Shown here piece after piece: positions 53,482 through 63,200 of a stretch of 64,000 nt of DNA. A program made the position numbers and the translations under genes. Positions within the stretch are counted from its first letter, which is position 1; the number at the start of each line of letters is the position of its first letter. The DNA comes from Commensalibacter oyaizuii (lineage in GTDB: Bacteria; Pseudomonadota; Alphaproteobacteria; Acetobacterales; Acetobacteraceae). A model generated the notes under the pieces. It saw only the letters and a program-made list of their open reading frames with translations. It ran no database searches and was not told the DNA's origin. The DNA is taken from positions 1,626,001 to 1,690,000 of the forward strand of contig NZ_JASBAO010000001.1 in assembly GCF_029953265.1 (NCBI RefSeq), given 5' to 3'.

Positions 53482-54900
53482 ATGCAGCAATCCGTATTAT
53501 TAGAAAAATACGATGAAAAAAGAGAAGCTTCTGCAAAAAGGGCAACTTTTCTTATCGGTCTTGCAGCAGCAATGGCAGGATTATTATTTGGTTTGGATAT
53601 TGGCGTTATTTCAGGTGCGCTTCCTTTTATTACTAAAGATTTTCAATTGACCAATCATTTACAAGAATGGGTTGTCAGTTCAATGATGTTGGGTGCTGCA
53701 TTGGGGGCTATTTCTAATGGATGGTTTTCTTTTAAACTGGGTCGGAAATATAGCTTATTGATTGCCTCATGCCTGTTTATAGCAGGCTCAATTGGCTCTG
53801 CTTTGGCTAATAATGTGGAGATCATGATTTTTTGGCGAATTATTCTTGGGTTTGCTGTGGGGGTTGCCTCTTATACTGCTCCATTATATTTGTCTGAGAT
53901 GGCCCCCCCAGAAGTCCGTGGAAAAATGATTTCTGGGTACCAATTGATGGTTACGTTGGGTATTTTGGTTGCTTTTCTTTCTGATACTTATTTTACCTCA
54001 ACAGGAAACTGGCGCATGATGCTTGGGGTATTATGTTTTCCTGCATTTATACTGTTGTTGATGATTTTTTCATTGCCTAATACACCGCGCTGGCTTGCTG
54101 CAAAAGGTCGAGAAGAAGAAGCATTAAAGGTACTTTCTCATATTCGAAATGATGATGAAAAAGTGAAAAAAGAGTTTGATGAAATTAAGGAAAGTCTAAA
54201 AATTAAACAAGAAGGCTGGTCTCTTTTCAAAGCAAATTCTAACGTTCGCCGTGCAGTATATTTGGGAATGGTATTACAAGCCATGCAGCAATTTACCGGC
54301 ATGAATATTATTATGTATTATGCGCCTGAAATCTTTAAACGTGCAGGTTTCCAAACTAATCATCAACAAATGATTGCAACAATCATCGTAGGTTTGACCT
54401 TTGTCTTTGCAACTTTTATCGCAATTTTTACAGTCGATAAGTTGGGACGTAAACCCATTTTGAAAGTGGGATTTGGGGTTATTGCATTTGGCACGTTGGT
54501 TCTTGGATTTTGTTTACACCTTATTGATAATGGCAACACTTCTGCCCTGATTTCATATGCTTCTGTTGGTATGGCAATTATGTGTATTGGTGGCTATGCA
54601 ATGAGTGCAGCCCCTGTTGTCTGGATCCTTTGTTCAGAAATACAACCTTTAAAAAGTCGTGACTTTGGGATTGCCTGTTCAACCACAACCAATTGGGTCA
54701 GCAATATGATTATCGGAGCAACATTCCTGACCTTAATTCAAACATTTGGAATCAGTTGGACATTTTGGATTTATACAACTTTAAATATTGCATTCATTTT
54801 TATTGTAATCTTTTTTATTCCAGAAACCAAAAACGTCACTTTAGAGCACATCGAAAAAAATCTCATGAATAACAGGCCTTTGCGCGAAATCGGAAATTAG
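53482..54900 (+). CDS. araE: Sugar-proton symporter, AraE-like
   Basis: Sugar porter family MFS protein predicted to import L-arabinose with protons. The 472 residues form 12 spans with family marks: [14 protein letters not shown] in TM1, KLGRKYSLL between TM2 and TM3, the TM6-7 loop [29 protein letters not shown] in TM7, DKLGRKPIL and the C-terminal [12 protein letters not shown]. In E. coli araE is a separate unit; here it lies inside the operon, 44 bases after araA and 15 before araD. Galactose/xylose specificity is possible but the context favours arabinose. Confidence 0.9.
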   Translation: MQQSVLLEKYDEKREASAKRATFLIGLAAAMAGLLFGLDIGVISGALPFITKDFQLTNHLQEWVVSSMMLGAALGAISNGWFSFKLGRKYSLLIASCLFIAGSIGSALANNVEIMIFWRIILGFAVGVASYTAPLYLSEMAPPEVRGKMISGYQLMVTLGILVAFLSDTYFTSTGNWRMMLGVLCFPAFILLLMIFSLPNTPRWLAAKGREEEALKVLSHIRNDDEKVKKEFDEIKESLKIKQEGWSLFKANSNVRRAVYLGMVLQAMQQFTGMNIIMYYAPEIFKRAGFQTNHQQMIATIIVGLTFVFATFIAIFTVDKLGRKPILKVGFGVIAFGTLVLGFCLHLIDNGNTSALISYASVGMAIMCIGGYAMSAAPVVWILCSEIQPLKSRDFGIACSTTTNWVSNMIIGATFLTLIQTFGISWTFWIYTTLNIAFIFIVIFFIPETKNVTLEHIEKNLMNNRPLREIGN

Positions 54901-54915
54901 TTTAAGGAACAAAAA

Positions 54916-55617
54916 ATGCTTAAAGCATTAAAAGAACAGGTTTTTGAAGCGAATATAGCTTTAACAAAACATCATTTGGTTGTGTTAACTTGGGGAAATG
55001 CCAGTGCTATCAATGATGATCGAGATTTAATGGTTATTAAGCCTTCTGGTGTACAGTATCAAGATATGAAACCCAGTGATATGGTTGTGGTTAACGTTGA
55101 TACAAGCAAAGTTGTTGACGGATATCTAAATCCATCGTCAGATACGGAAACACATCGGATTTTATATCAACAATTCAAAGATGTTGGTGGTATCGTTCAT
55201 ACACATTCTAGACATGCTACGATATGGGCACAAGCTGGAAAATCCATTAATCCCTTAGGAACGACGCATGCTGATTATTTTTATGGGGCTGTTCCTTGCA
55301 CCCGATTAATGACTAGGGAAGAAATAGAAACGAATTATGAATTACAAACAGGTAAAGTTATAATTGAAACTTTTAAAAAACTGAATTTAAATCCTTTGGA
55401 TATGCCAGCAGCTCTAGTACATTCTCATGGTCCATTTACTTGGGGGAAGGACGTAATGCAAGCTGTTGATCATGCTATTATTTTAGAAGAAATTTGTTAT
55501 ATGCAAATGTTTTCCTGTATGCTTGTGTCAAACCTTGGAAATATGCAAAAAGATTTGCTTGATAAACATTATTTACGCAAGCATGGTGTGAATGCTTATT
55601 ACGGTCAAAAAGGTTAA
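54916..55617 (+). CDS. araD: L-ribulose-5-phosphate 4-epimerase
   Basis: Zinc enzyme of the class II aldolase fold that converts L-ribulose 5-phosphate to D-xylulose 5-phosphate. The 233 residues hold WGNASAIND near 30, KPSGVQYQD near 43, [12 protein letters not shown] near 74, the zinc site [14 protein letters not shown] near 93-105, and [11 protein letters not shown] near 168. AAGGA precedes the ATG. It closes the arabinose operon and delivers its product to the pentose phosphate pathway. Confidence 0.96.
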   Translation: MLKALKEQVFEANIALTKHHLVVLTWGNASAINDDRDLMVIKPSGVQYQDMKPSDMVVVNVDTSKVVDGYLNPSSDTETHRILYQQFKDVGGIVHTHSRHATIWAQAGKSINPLGTTHADYFYGAVPCTRLMTREEIETNYELQTGKVIIETFKKLNLNPLDMPAALVHSHGPFTWGKDVMQAVDHAIILEEICYMQMFSCMLVSNLGNMQKDLLDKHYLRKHGVNAYYGQKG

Positions 55618-56001
55618 GATTAGGCGCATATCAAGAATATTCAGTTTATTTCTTAATGCGTTGTGTATATTTATAAATCGTTGATACAAAAGATTTAAAG
55701 TCTAGTTTAAATTTCGTTAAAATTCAAACTAGACTTTATTAAATTTAGATTCATAAATATAGTTTTCAGATAGAGAAAGCATAATAAAACACGATAGTAG
55801 ACTCGCTCGTCTGGTGAATACTATAGTGATGCTTTGATTTCTTTTATTGTTATTAGAATTGTGGTTGGTGCCGTGTAAGGAAAAAAGAAGAATAATACGA
55901 TTATCAAATAAATGTGTGGATAGAAGCTATATTATTCTTTTTATGTTTCAGATATTTTTGTGGAAATGATGATCTTGAACGATATTTCGTATCGTACAAG
56001 A
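55618..56001. other. Gene-free region between araD and the SIS gene
   Basis: The 384 bases contain the araD terminator (55697-55737), a second structured segment at 55790-55828 with CACGATAGT pairing ACTATAGTG (one mismatch) over an inner AGAC/GTCT stem, and the terminator of the convergent gene. No ORF was seen. Confidence 0.5.
55697..55737 (+). terminator. Terminator of the arabinose operon
   Basis: AAAGTCTAGTTT (55697-55708) pairs with AAACTAGACTTT (55726-55737), a perfect 12-bp outer stem whose loop contains a further AATTT/AAATT pairing. Followed by ATTAAATTTAG, weakly U-rich. Confidence 0.65.
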
Positions 56002-56003
56002 TC
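55971..56003 (-). terminator. Hairpin at the end of the SIS gene
   Basis: GATCTTG-A-ACGATA (55971-55984) pairs with TATCGT-A-CAAGATC (55990-56003) with one A/A mismatch and a five-base loop. It overlaps the stop codon of the minus-strand SIS gene by two bases; no clear U-tract follows. Confidence 0.55.
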
Positions 56004-56574
56004 AAGCAAAGTCACCACATAACCCTTCTAGATTGGTATGTCTGTTTTTCATCTTATCCAAAGCAATGTCGCACTGATCCATAATCATCATGGTAACGAT
56101 ATCTGTAAAAAGAAAGAGTGATTGCTCTAGTAATGTGGACATGGGTTGTATGGAAGGTATTTCATTTTCCGTGCCAAAAATTTGCCCTGGAACTCTAACT
56201 GCTAGGTCTGCATATTGTCCATGTTCGTTTTCGGGGTGGGCAGTTAATAATACAATTCTAGCACCTGCCTCTTTGGCTAGTTTTATAATATTTAACTCTA
56301 CGTTGGTGACAGCACAATGGACAATTAATAAATCCCCCTTACCAATACATGGGGTAGTGGTGTCATATACCACATAACTATCAAATCCCATATGCTTTAA
56401 CCGCATCGCAAATCCACGCACGGATAATTGCATTCTGCCCATAGCATATAATTGAATGGTTTTTGCTTTTCGAATTTCGTCGATAAGACTTTGAATTTGT
56501 TTTTCGTCAATCGCCATTAGTGTTTCACGATTTTCCTGAATAATTTTATTAACAAAATCTTGATAAGTTGACAC
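56002..56574 (-). CDS. SIS-domain sugar-phosphate isomerase (HxlB-like)
   Basis: Sugar isomerase domain protein most like 6-phospho-3-hexuloisomerase. The 190 residues show GRMQLSVRGFAMRLKHMGF near 46-64, CIGKGDLLIVHCAV near 83, and the C-terminal PMSTLLEQSLFLFTDIV and MKNRHTNLEG segments that carry catalytic Glu/His in HxlB. No matching hexulose-6-phosphate synthase (HxlA) is nearby, so the classical formaldehyde-fixation role is doubtful. It follows the ketose epimerase gene by 46 bases in a two-gene minus-strand operon. A role in moving a keto-phosphate between isomers is inferred. Confidence 0.8.
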   Translation of the reverse strand: MSTYQDFVNKIIQENRETLMAIDEKQIQSLIDEIRKAKTIQLYAMGRMQLSVRGFAMRLKHMGFDSYVVYDTTTPCIGKGDLLIVHCAVTNVELNIIKLAKEAGARIVLLTAHPENEHGQYADLAVRVPGQIFGTENEIPSIQPMSTLLEQSLFLFTDIVTMMIMDQCDIALDKMKNRHTNLEGLCGDFA

Positions 56575-56620
56575 GACAAACTCCTTATTAAATATAATAT
56601 TGCTGGGTTATAAAGTTATA

Positions 56621-57445
56621 TCAGCTGCCCAGTGCACGGATAGCCTGTACTGATTTTACCAGTTGTTTTTGTAAGACCTCTTTGAAACCTTCACCTTTGT
56701 TGGTGTTAAATGGATCGGGTCCAGGTGCTGCAACTTCTAAAATAATAGGGCCACTATATTGAATATCATTTAACGCACCGAATTGGGCAGCAAAATCTGT
56801 ATGACCTTCACCAATGGCACCCCTGTTTGAGTCAGCGGCATGGTATAAACCAATATGATGATGTCCCAAGCGTAAAGCCTCTGCTGGATTAGCCTCTTCA
56901 ATATTCATGTGATAAGCATCAGGTAATAATTTAAGATTAGGAGCGTTGACTCGTTTTAAAAAGTCCAAACCTTCTGTAACCGTACGGATTTGATGACTTT
57001 CATAGCGGTTAAGAATTTCAAACACAATATTTAAACTGGCACTTTTGGCCATTTCGCATATTTTTTGAGTACTATCTACTAATAAATCGTTTTCTTCCTC
57101 TTGTGTGGAAATGGGACGAATGCGTTGTACTAAACCATGACAAGAGATAATTGGTGCTGTTAATTTTTGATCTAGTTTCAAAACCCATTCGATTAATTTT
57201 TCATAATAGGTTAAGCCTTCTTGCCTGATTTTACGGTCAGGATGTGCAATATCTGCATCCCCAGGGGTAATAGAAAATATTTCTAATCCTTTGTCACTAA
57301 ATAATTGCCCTGCCTGAACTGGATTAATACGATTAATATCGCCGTGCAGTTCCGCCCCATGTAATCCACATTGATGCAGACGTTGAGTGGTTACTTCCAA
57401 TGGTTCGTTATTAAAAATCCATGTACAACATCCAATTTTACGCAT
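56621..57445 (-). CDS. Ketose 3-epimerase-like TIM-barrel enzyme
   Basis: Sugar isomerase/epimerase of the AP-endonuclease 2 fold, resembling D-tagatose/D-psicose 3-epimerases. In the 274 residues the metal ligands are in place: Glu143 (VFEILNRYE), Asp176 (LLPDAYHMNIEE), His202 (LYHAADSNR) and Glu237 (ILEVAAP), with Arg208 as the substrate-binding residue. Hydroxypyruvate isomerase-like function is an alternative. It is first in the minus-strand operon with the SIS gene, divergent from the aldolase and kinase genes by about 400 bases. Substrate unknown; a free rare ketose or pentulose is likely. Confidence 0.8.
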   Translation of the reverse strand: MRKIGCCTWIFNNEPLEVTTQRLHQCGLHGAELHGDINRINPVQAGQLFSDKGLEIFSITPGDADIAHPDRKIRQEGLTYYEKLIEWVLKLDQKLTAPIISCHGLVQRIRPISTQEEENDLLVDSTQKICEMAKSASLNIVFEILNRYESHQIRTVTEGLDFLKRVNAPNLKLLPDAYHMNIEEANPAEALRLGHHHIGLYHAADSNRGAIGEGHTDFAAQFGALNDIQYSGPIILEVAAPGPDPFNTNKGEGFKEVLQKQLVKSVQAIRALGS

Positions 57446-57843
57446 GATGATTTCCTTATTTAAAGATGTTGATGTATGTTCTTTTGTCTTTGCAGATCAA
57501 AGACTAAATTTCATGGGATATAACGATAACAGTCCTTTGTATTTTTCTTGAAAACACATTTTTGTGTTCGTGATAGATTAAAAGATTTATTTTTATAATA
57601 AACAATCTATCTCGTTGATTCTCAAATATAATTATCAAGCCTTATGTATATTTTAAGTAAAGAATGATAGGGTAAATTAATTGTCATTTTAATTATAAGT
57701 AAAGAAAAACTATATTAGAAAAGAAAAATATATCTTGTCTGTAGTTTATATTTTTATATTGATGTTAATGAATATAATAAACGAATTGGGATAAGTTATA
57801 TCTGGCTTTTTAAATATACAAGATAACGGTGCGAGTTGCTTTT
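57446..57843. other. Divergent regulatory region of the ketose cluster
   Basis: These 398 AT-rich bases separate the epimerase/SIS operon from the aldolase/kinase operon. Promoters for both must lie here. I see no ORF and no strong inverted repeat, and no regulator gene is encoded within the cluster. Confidence 0.5.
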
Positions 57844-58500
57844 ATGAATTATAACTTTTCCCCTGTTGAATTAGAAAAACGCTTTGCCATTATAGAGGCA
57901 TGCCTTGAAATGAATCGACTGGGTATTAATCAGGGAACATCGGGAAATATCAGTATTCGGCATGAAAATTATTTGTTAATTACGCCAACTAGTATTCCCT
58001 ATAATCAATTAAAACCAGAGTCTATCGTACGTCTTGAAATGGATGGTACATCCAAAGGATTGTTTAAACCCTCCAGCGAATGGCGTTTTCACTTGGATAT
58101 TATGAAATCCAGACCCGAGGTAAATGCAGTGGTGCACACGCATGCAATATATTCAACGATTATATCTATCTTGGGAATGGAAATTCCAGCTATTCATTAT
58201 ATGGTTGGGGTTGCAGGTGGGGATAATATCCGTTGTGCTCCTTATGCAACTTTTGGCAGTGAGGCATTATCTAAAAATGCGGTTGAGGCATTAAAAGGGC
58301 GTAAAGCCTGCCTATTGGAACATCATGGGATGATTGCAGTAGGTGCAAACCTATCCAAAGCATTGTGGTTGGCTGTCGAGGTAGAAACGCTGGCAAGACA
58401 ATATCATGGTATTTTGCAGTTGGGAAAAGTTAGAACGTTGCCCAAAGAAGAAATGGCAAAAATTAGCGATCAGATCAGTAATTATGGTCATGCAGATTAG
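57844..58500 (+). CDS. Class II aldolase (fuculose-phosphate aldolase-like)
   Basis: Zinc-dependent aldolase/epimerase fold protein likely to split a phosphorylated ketose into dihydroxyacetone phosphate and an aldehyde. From ATG 57844 there are 218 residues; GTG 57829 is possible. Visible are QGTSGNISIR near 30, TPTSIPYNQL near 49, the catalytic Glu in SSEWRFHL near 77, zinc ligands in VVHTHAIYST near 96-98 and His in LEHHGMIAVG near 160. Decarboxylases of the OtnC type share the fold. It is co-transcribed with the PfkB gene 41 bases on. Confidence 0.85.
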   Translation: MNYNFSPVELEKRFAIIEACLEMNRLGINQGTSGNISIRHENYLLITPTSIPYNQLKPESIVRLEMDGTSKGLFKPSSEWRFHLDIMKSRPEVNAVVHTHAIYSTIISILGMEIPAIHYMVGVAGGDNIRCAPYATFGSEALSKNAVEALKGRKACLLEHHGMIAVGANLSKALWLAVEVETLARQYHGILQLGKVRTLPKEEMAKISDQISNYGHAD

Positions 58501-58541
58501 ATAGTATTTAAGCAGTGTAATATTAACTAGGGAAAAAAGTA

Positions 58542-59489
58542 ATGGCACGTTTTGATGTAACTTCGATTGGATTATGTGTTGTAGATTTATTGGGCAGGGT
58601 TGTTCATCGTATTCCAGAAGGGGGAAAGTTGGAACTGATTGACGAAATTCGTATGACCGTTGCGGGTACTGCGGGGGCAACGGCGATGGATTGTGGTATT
58701 TTAGGCCTTTCTGCGCAAGCTGTTATTACCGTTGGGCAAGATGACATGGGGGATTATATTTGTTCGAAACTATCTAGTTTTGGTGTAGATTGCTCTTTGG
58801 TCAAACGTACCGATAAAACACAGACAGCTTCAACGATTTTACCCATTAATGCCAAAGGCGAACGGCCAGCTTTGCATGTTTTGGGGGCCTCTGCCGTATT
58901 TACAATTGATGATAAAGATATGGATGCGGTTTTGGATGCCAATATTATTCATGTTGGTGGTACAGGATTGTTAAAAGCATTTGATGGGGAACCCACAGTT
59001 CAATTATTGAAAAAAGCCAAAGCTTTGGGTCGCACTACAACTTTTGATTTGATTGGTGCCAGCGCTCAAACCTTTACTGTGGTTGAACCTTGCTTGCCTT
59101 ATATTGACTATTTTATTCCTAGTATTGAAGAGGCCAGTGAAATGTCAGGCCTGACCGATCCTAAACAGGTTGCTCAATTTTATAAAGAGCGAGGGGTTAA
59201 AAATGCGGTATTAACAATGGGTGGGGATGGTGTGTATGTTTCCCCACAAATGGGCGATGATTTTACATTGCCTGCATTTGATATCTCTGTGGTTGATACA
59301 ACAGGGTGTGGGGACAGTTTTAGTGCTGGTATTATTGTCGGTTTAACCAAAGGATGGGATTTGAAAAAATCTGCCTTGTTTGCGTCTGCGGTGGCAGCAA
59401 AAGTTGCCATGGGCTTGGGTTCAGATGGAAAACTGGTTTCGTTTGAAGACACAATAGAGGCTATGAATACATTGAACTTTAAAAAATAA
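58542..59489 (+). CDS. PfkB-family sugar kinase
   Basis: Ribokinase-fold ATP-dependent kinase for a sugar or sugar phosphate. The 315 residues include the N-terminal Gly-rich loop VAGTAGATAMDCGILGL near 40-56 and the PfkB signature DTTGCGDSFSAG with catalytic Asp258 (GCGD in place of the more common GAGD). ATG is preceded by AGGGAAAAAA. Together with the aldolase upstream and the epimerase/SIS operon it suggests a ketose kinase, 1- or 4-phosphorylating, feeding the aldolase. Specificity cannot be told. Confidence 0.87.
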   Translation: MARFDVTSIGLCVVDLLGRVVHRIPEGGKLELIDEIRMTVAGTAGATAMDCGILGLSAQAVITVGQDDMGDYICSKLSSFGVDCSLVKRTDKTQTASTILPINAKGERPALHVLGASAVFTIDDKDMDAVLDANIIHVGGTGLLKAFDGEPTVQLLKKAKALGRTTTFDLIGASAQTFTVVEPCLPYIDYFIPSIEEASEMSGLTDPKQVAQFYKERGVKNAVLTMGGDGVYVSPQMGDDFTLPAFDISVVDTTGCGDSFSAGIIVGLTKGWDLKKSALFASAVAAKVAMGLGSDGKLVSFEDTIEAMNTLNFKK

Positions 59490-59581
59490 TTTACAAATTA
59501 TTGATTGTATTACCTATTATAATCCTTATTAAATAAAAATTATATATTAATTTCTTATTCAATAAAATAGTAAGGATTATA

Positions 59582-60172
59582 ATGGTAAAAATACTCACCT
59601 TCTTATGTGCCACAGTTAACCGTTACTATTGCTTGTGTATTTTAAGCAGTTTATTTTTTCTTTATGCTGGTGAAGCTTATGCTCAGGATACGCCTGTTTC
59701 TTTGATACAAAAAGTATATTCCTTTTATACGCCTAAACCCGATGGTAATAACGACGAATTGGGATTTGATCGTAATGGAAAAGAAGAAAAATTATTATTT
59801 TCCCCTGATTTCTTAAAAATTATAGAAGCTGATGAAAAAATTACTTCAGCGCATCAAGATGGTAGCTTGATAGATTATGATTTTATTTGTAATTGTCAGG
59901 ATTTTTTCGATGGTATCGTTGTTACAAATATTGATGTGCTTAGTCAAAGTAATAATAAGGCCGTAGTTAAAGTTTATTATAATTTTATTATCGATAATAA
60001 CCAAAGCAGTCCATTTGCTGATAATTCTATGCCAGAGCAGACCAATTCCTTCAATCTGATTCGAATAAATCATCGTTGGTACATTGATGATGTTCTAGGC
60101 GATAAAAATGAAGGGTTAAAAAAACAATGGCAACAAGAACTTCGACAATATTATCCTAACTCTATTCAATAA
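59582..60172 (+). CDS. Exported protein, DUF3828-like
   Basis: A 196-residue protein with an N-terminal signal or anchor (CLCILSSLFFLYAGEAYAQ ends near residue 35). The mature part, VSLIQKVYSFYTPK, then FLKIIEADEKI, DYDFICNCQDF and a closing NLIRINHRWYIDDVLG, resembles the DUF3828 / NTF2-like cone fold in which a hydrophobic pocket is built on a curved sheet. Two cysteines lie in CNCQ. It is separated from the kinase gene by 92 bases, so membership of the ketose cluster is not implied. Function unknown. Confidence 0.65.
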   Translation: MVKILTFLCATVNRYYCLCILSSLFFLYAGEAYAQDTPVSLIQKVYSFYTPKPDGNNDELGFDRNGKEEKLLFSPDFLKIIEADEKITSAHQDGSLIDYDFICNCQDFFDGIVVTNIDVLSQSNNKAVVKVYYNFIIDNNQSSPFADNSMPEQTNSFNLIRINHRWYIDDVLGDKNEGLKKQWQQELRQYYPNSIQ

Positions 60173-60241
60173 CATGCGTTTTTATAAGATAAAGGTTTGT
60201 GTTAAGGATAATTGTTTAATATGTAATTGTAGTTTACCAGA

Positions 60242-60276
60242 AAAACTCTATTTATTAAGTATTTATAAATAGAGTT
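60242..60276 (+). terminator. Bidirectional-type hairpin between convergent genes
   Basis: AAACTCTATTTAT (60242-60254) pairs perfectly with ATAAATAGAGTTT (60264-60276) around a 9-base loop, between the DUF3828-like gene and the convergent acyltransferase gene. Confidence 0.65.
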
Positions 60277-60296
60277 TAGAATAGATTTAAATAATA

Positions 60297-63200
60297 TTAT
60301 AAATTTTGTATGTATTTTTGTAATTCTGGATAATTTACTTTTCCTGTTGCAAATAACGGAATATCTTGAACGATTTTGATACTTCTGGGAATCATGATCT
60401 CAGCAATATTACGTTCCTTAGCGTAGGTTAATAATTGACTGACACTAGCATTTTGTTGCGTGGTAATCAGCGACAACCTTTCCCCTTTTTTAGGGTCTGG
60501 CAAACTGACCACTGCATGCAGGGCTGTTGGCCATAATGTGGTGGCTAAGGTTTCCGCAGCTGTCATAGAAATCATTTCCCCAGCAATTTTAGCAAAACGT
60601 TTTATACGCCCACAAATGATGACAAATCCATCTTGATCAATTTCAACAATATCCCCCGTATCATACCATCCATCTTGGGGCGGTTGAATCTTGCCAGGAT
60701 TGGTATGCAGCATATATCCAATCATAATATTATCACCTTTAACAATCAGTTTACCGCCTTTATCGATGCCAGGAACGGGTTCCAGTTTATAATCAATACC
60801 TGGTAAAAATTTTCCCACTGTCCCACCACGTGAATTCATTGGAGTGTTAATTGCCATAACGGGTGCGGTTTCGGTGGCACCATAACCTTCGAAAACGCGT
60901 ACCCCAAAGGTATCTGCATATAAGCGGCGGGTTTCTTCTTTAACTTTTTCTCCGCCTGCAAAAATATAGCGCATGGCATAAAAATCATAAGGGTGGGCAT
61001 ATTTCGCCCAGCCATTTAAAAAAGTATCTGTGCCAAAGCAAATAGTTGCATCAGTATCGTAAATCAGGGATGAAATATTTTTATAGTGTAAAGGATTGGG
61101 ATAATGAAAGGTGCGCACCCCATAGAGCAGAGGCAGCAAAATAGCCCCGGTTAATCCAAACGAGTGAAAGATTGGCATTGCATTAAAAACACGATCCGCG
61201 CTGCTGAAATCAACGCTACAAGCCAGCTGGTTACAATTGGTCAGAATATTTTTGTGGCTTAAGACAACAGCTTTGGGTTGACCTTCTGATCCAGAAGTGG
61301 CCAAAATAATAGCAGGGTCATTAGCATTAGCTTTAACACCAGGCAAAGATTTTGGATATAAAATATCCAATTTGGCTCTAATTTTCTCTGATAAACCAAT
61401 AGCGTTCTTAATATCTTCTAAATAGACAAACTGTACAAAGGGTTTTAGATAGTCAATCGTATCGTGTAATTTGGCTTTTTCGATAAAGAGACGGCTGGTA
61501 ATGATGGTTTTAATGGCGGCTGTAGAGCTAATATTTTTAATATTTTCAGCCCCAGTTGATACATTCACTGGATGGAGAACCCGACCAAAAGCCGATAATC
61601 CCATTAAGGCAACCAGCCCCCCACAAGATGTTGGTAACATTAATCCAACACATTCCCCAATGTCAGTATAATTGGTAAATTGTCGACCCAATAAAACAGC
61701 CCCCAATGTTAATCTGTCATAGGTTAAGGGATCACGACGTATATCTTCGATAATTTCTGTTTTTTTTCCATATATATCTTTGGCATCTAACAGGGTTTGA
61801 AAGAGAGTTTTATCGGTGTTTTTAGCTTTGAAAGCACTGTCGATCAAAGTACGTTGTAGAATTTTGCCGATATTGGCCCGATTTTGCCGAGGCGTTGCAT
61901 TATGATCGGTATAATCTTGAATATTAAAAGAAGGCAGGATGGTAATGGACAGACGTGGAAACCATCGCATCCGTAATTTACCTCTCATTCTGCCCCACGG
62001 GGTAAATTGCAATCCATCGATATGCACAGGTAAAATACGTGCACCAGAACTACTGGCAACAATGCCCGCACCTTCATAGATTTTCATTAAATTACCTGTT
62101 TTGGTTAATCGACCTTCGGGAAAAATGACCAATTTTTCTTTGTTATTACGTACCGCATATATCATATCTTTGATGGCATAAGGGGATTGGATATCTACTT
62201 TGAAAATATTAACCGTGGCCAAAAATGGACGAGCCCACCATTTTTCTGCTGTTTTCGTATAAATTGCAAAAGCAGGTTTTTGGGGTAAATAACAGGAAAG
62301 CAATGTTGCATCCATAAAAGAGGTATGGTTGGAAATGATGACAACCTTTTCACCTGCTTGATGAAAATTTTCCATGCCAGTGATTTTTACACCATGAAAG
62401 AGATTGAAATACGCTTTGAAGAATGTTTTTAAAATTTCAGCAGGAAGTAAACGCATAATATAAATCGCAATACCAAAGTTAATGACAGAAAGACCGATGA
62501 ATAAATAAGCAATGTTAGATGTATAAGCCGTTGCTTTTGCCCAGATGAAAGACCCAATAACCATCATGATGGCATTAATGATATTGTTTCCAGCAACAAT
62601 TCTGGCCTTGCTGCTTTTTGGAGATTGATCCTGAATCATGGCATAAAGAGGAACCGAAAAAATACCACTACAGATCGACAGGAAAATCAAGTCTGCAAAG
62701 ATCCGAATGCCTGTAAACGAGGTCAAAAAAACGTGTAAAGAGGTAAATGTACGGATGGAAAGACTGGCCAAGCCAAAATCAAGGCAAAAAATAGAAATTC
62801 CAATAGCAGCAAATGGAACATATTGTCCAGAAATACGCCCTTTTAATAAACGTGCACAAATAATGGACCCAATTGCAATGCCAATTGAAAAACAAGACAG
62901 GAAAATTGTTGTTAAAAATTGGCCGTTATGATGAATAATGGCTGATGATAAATCAAAAATGCCAGCACTAATAACAGCCCCGACAGTCCAAAACCAAGAG
63001 ATACCCAAAACGCATAGCCAAATCTTACGGTTTTTGCGGGTCATTGCAATCGTGTTTAAAGTTTCTTTGGCAATATTCCAGTTAATTTTCAAAGAAGGAT
63101 CTGCAGGAGCAACATGCATAATTTTGAAAATTGATCCCAATCCCAGTAATGAAAGAATAAATGCTGATCCGCAAACCCAATAAATGCCGTGTGAAAATAA

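Noticed and set aside
49151-59489. Sugar region as a recent transposon or integrative element
   Set aside because: No transposase, integrase, terminal inverted repeat or target duplication was seen; acquisition, if it happened, left no element remnants in the window.
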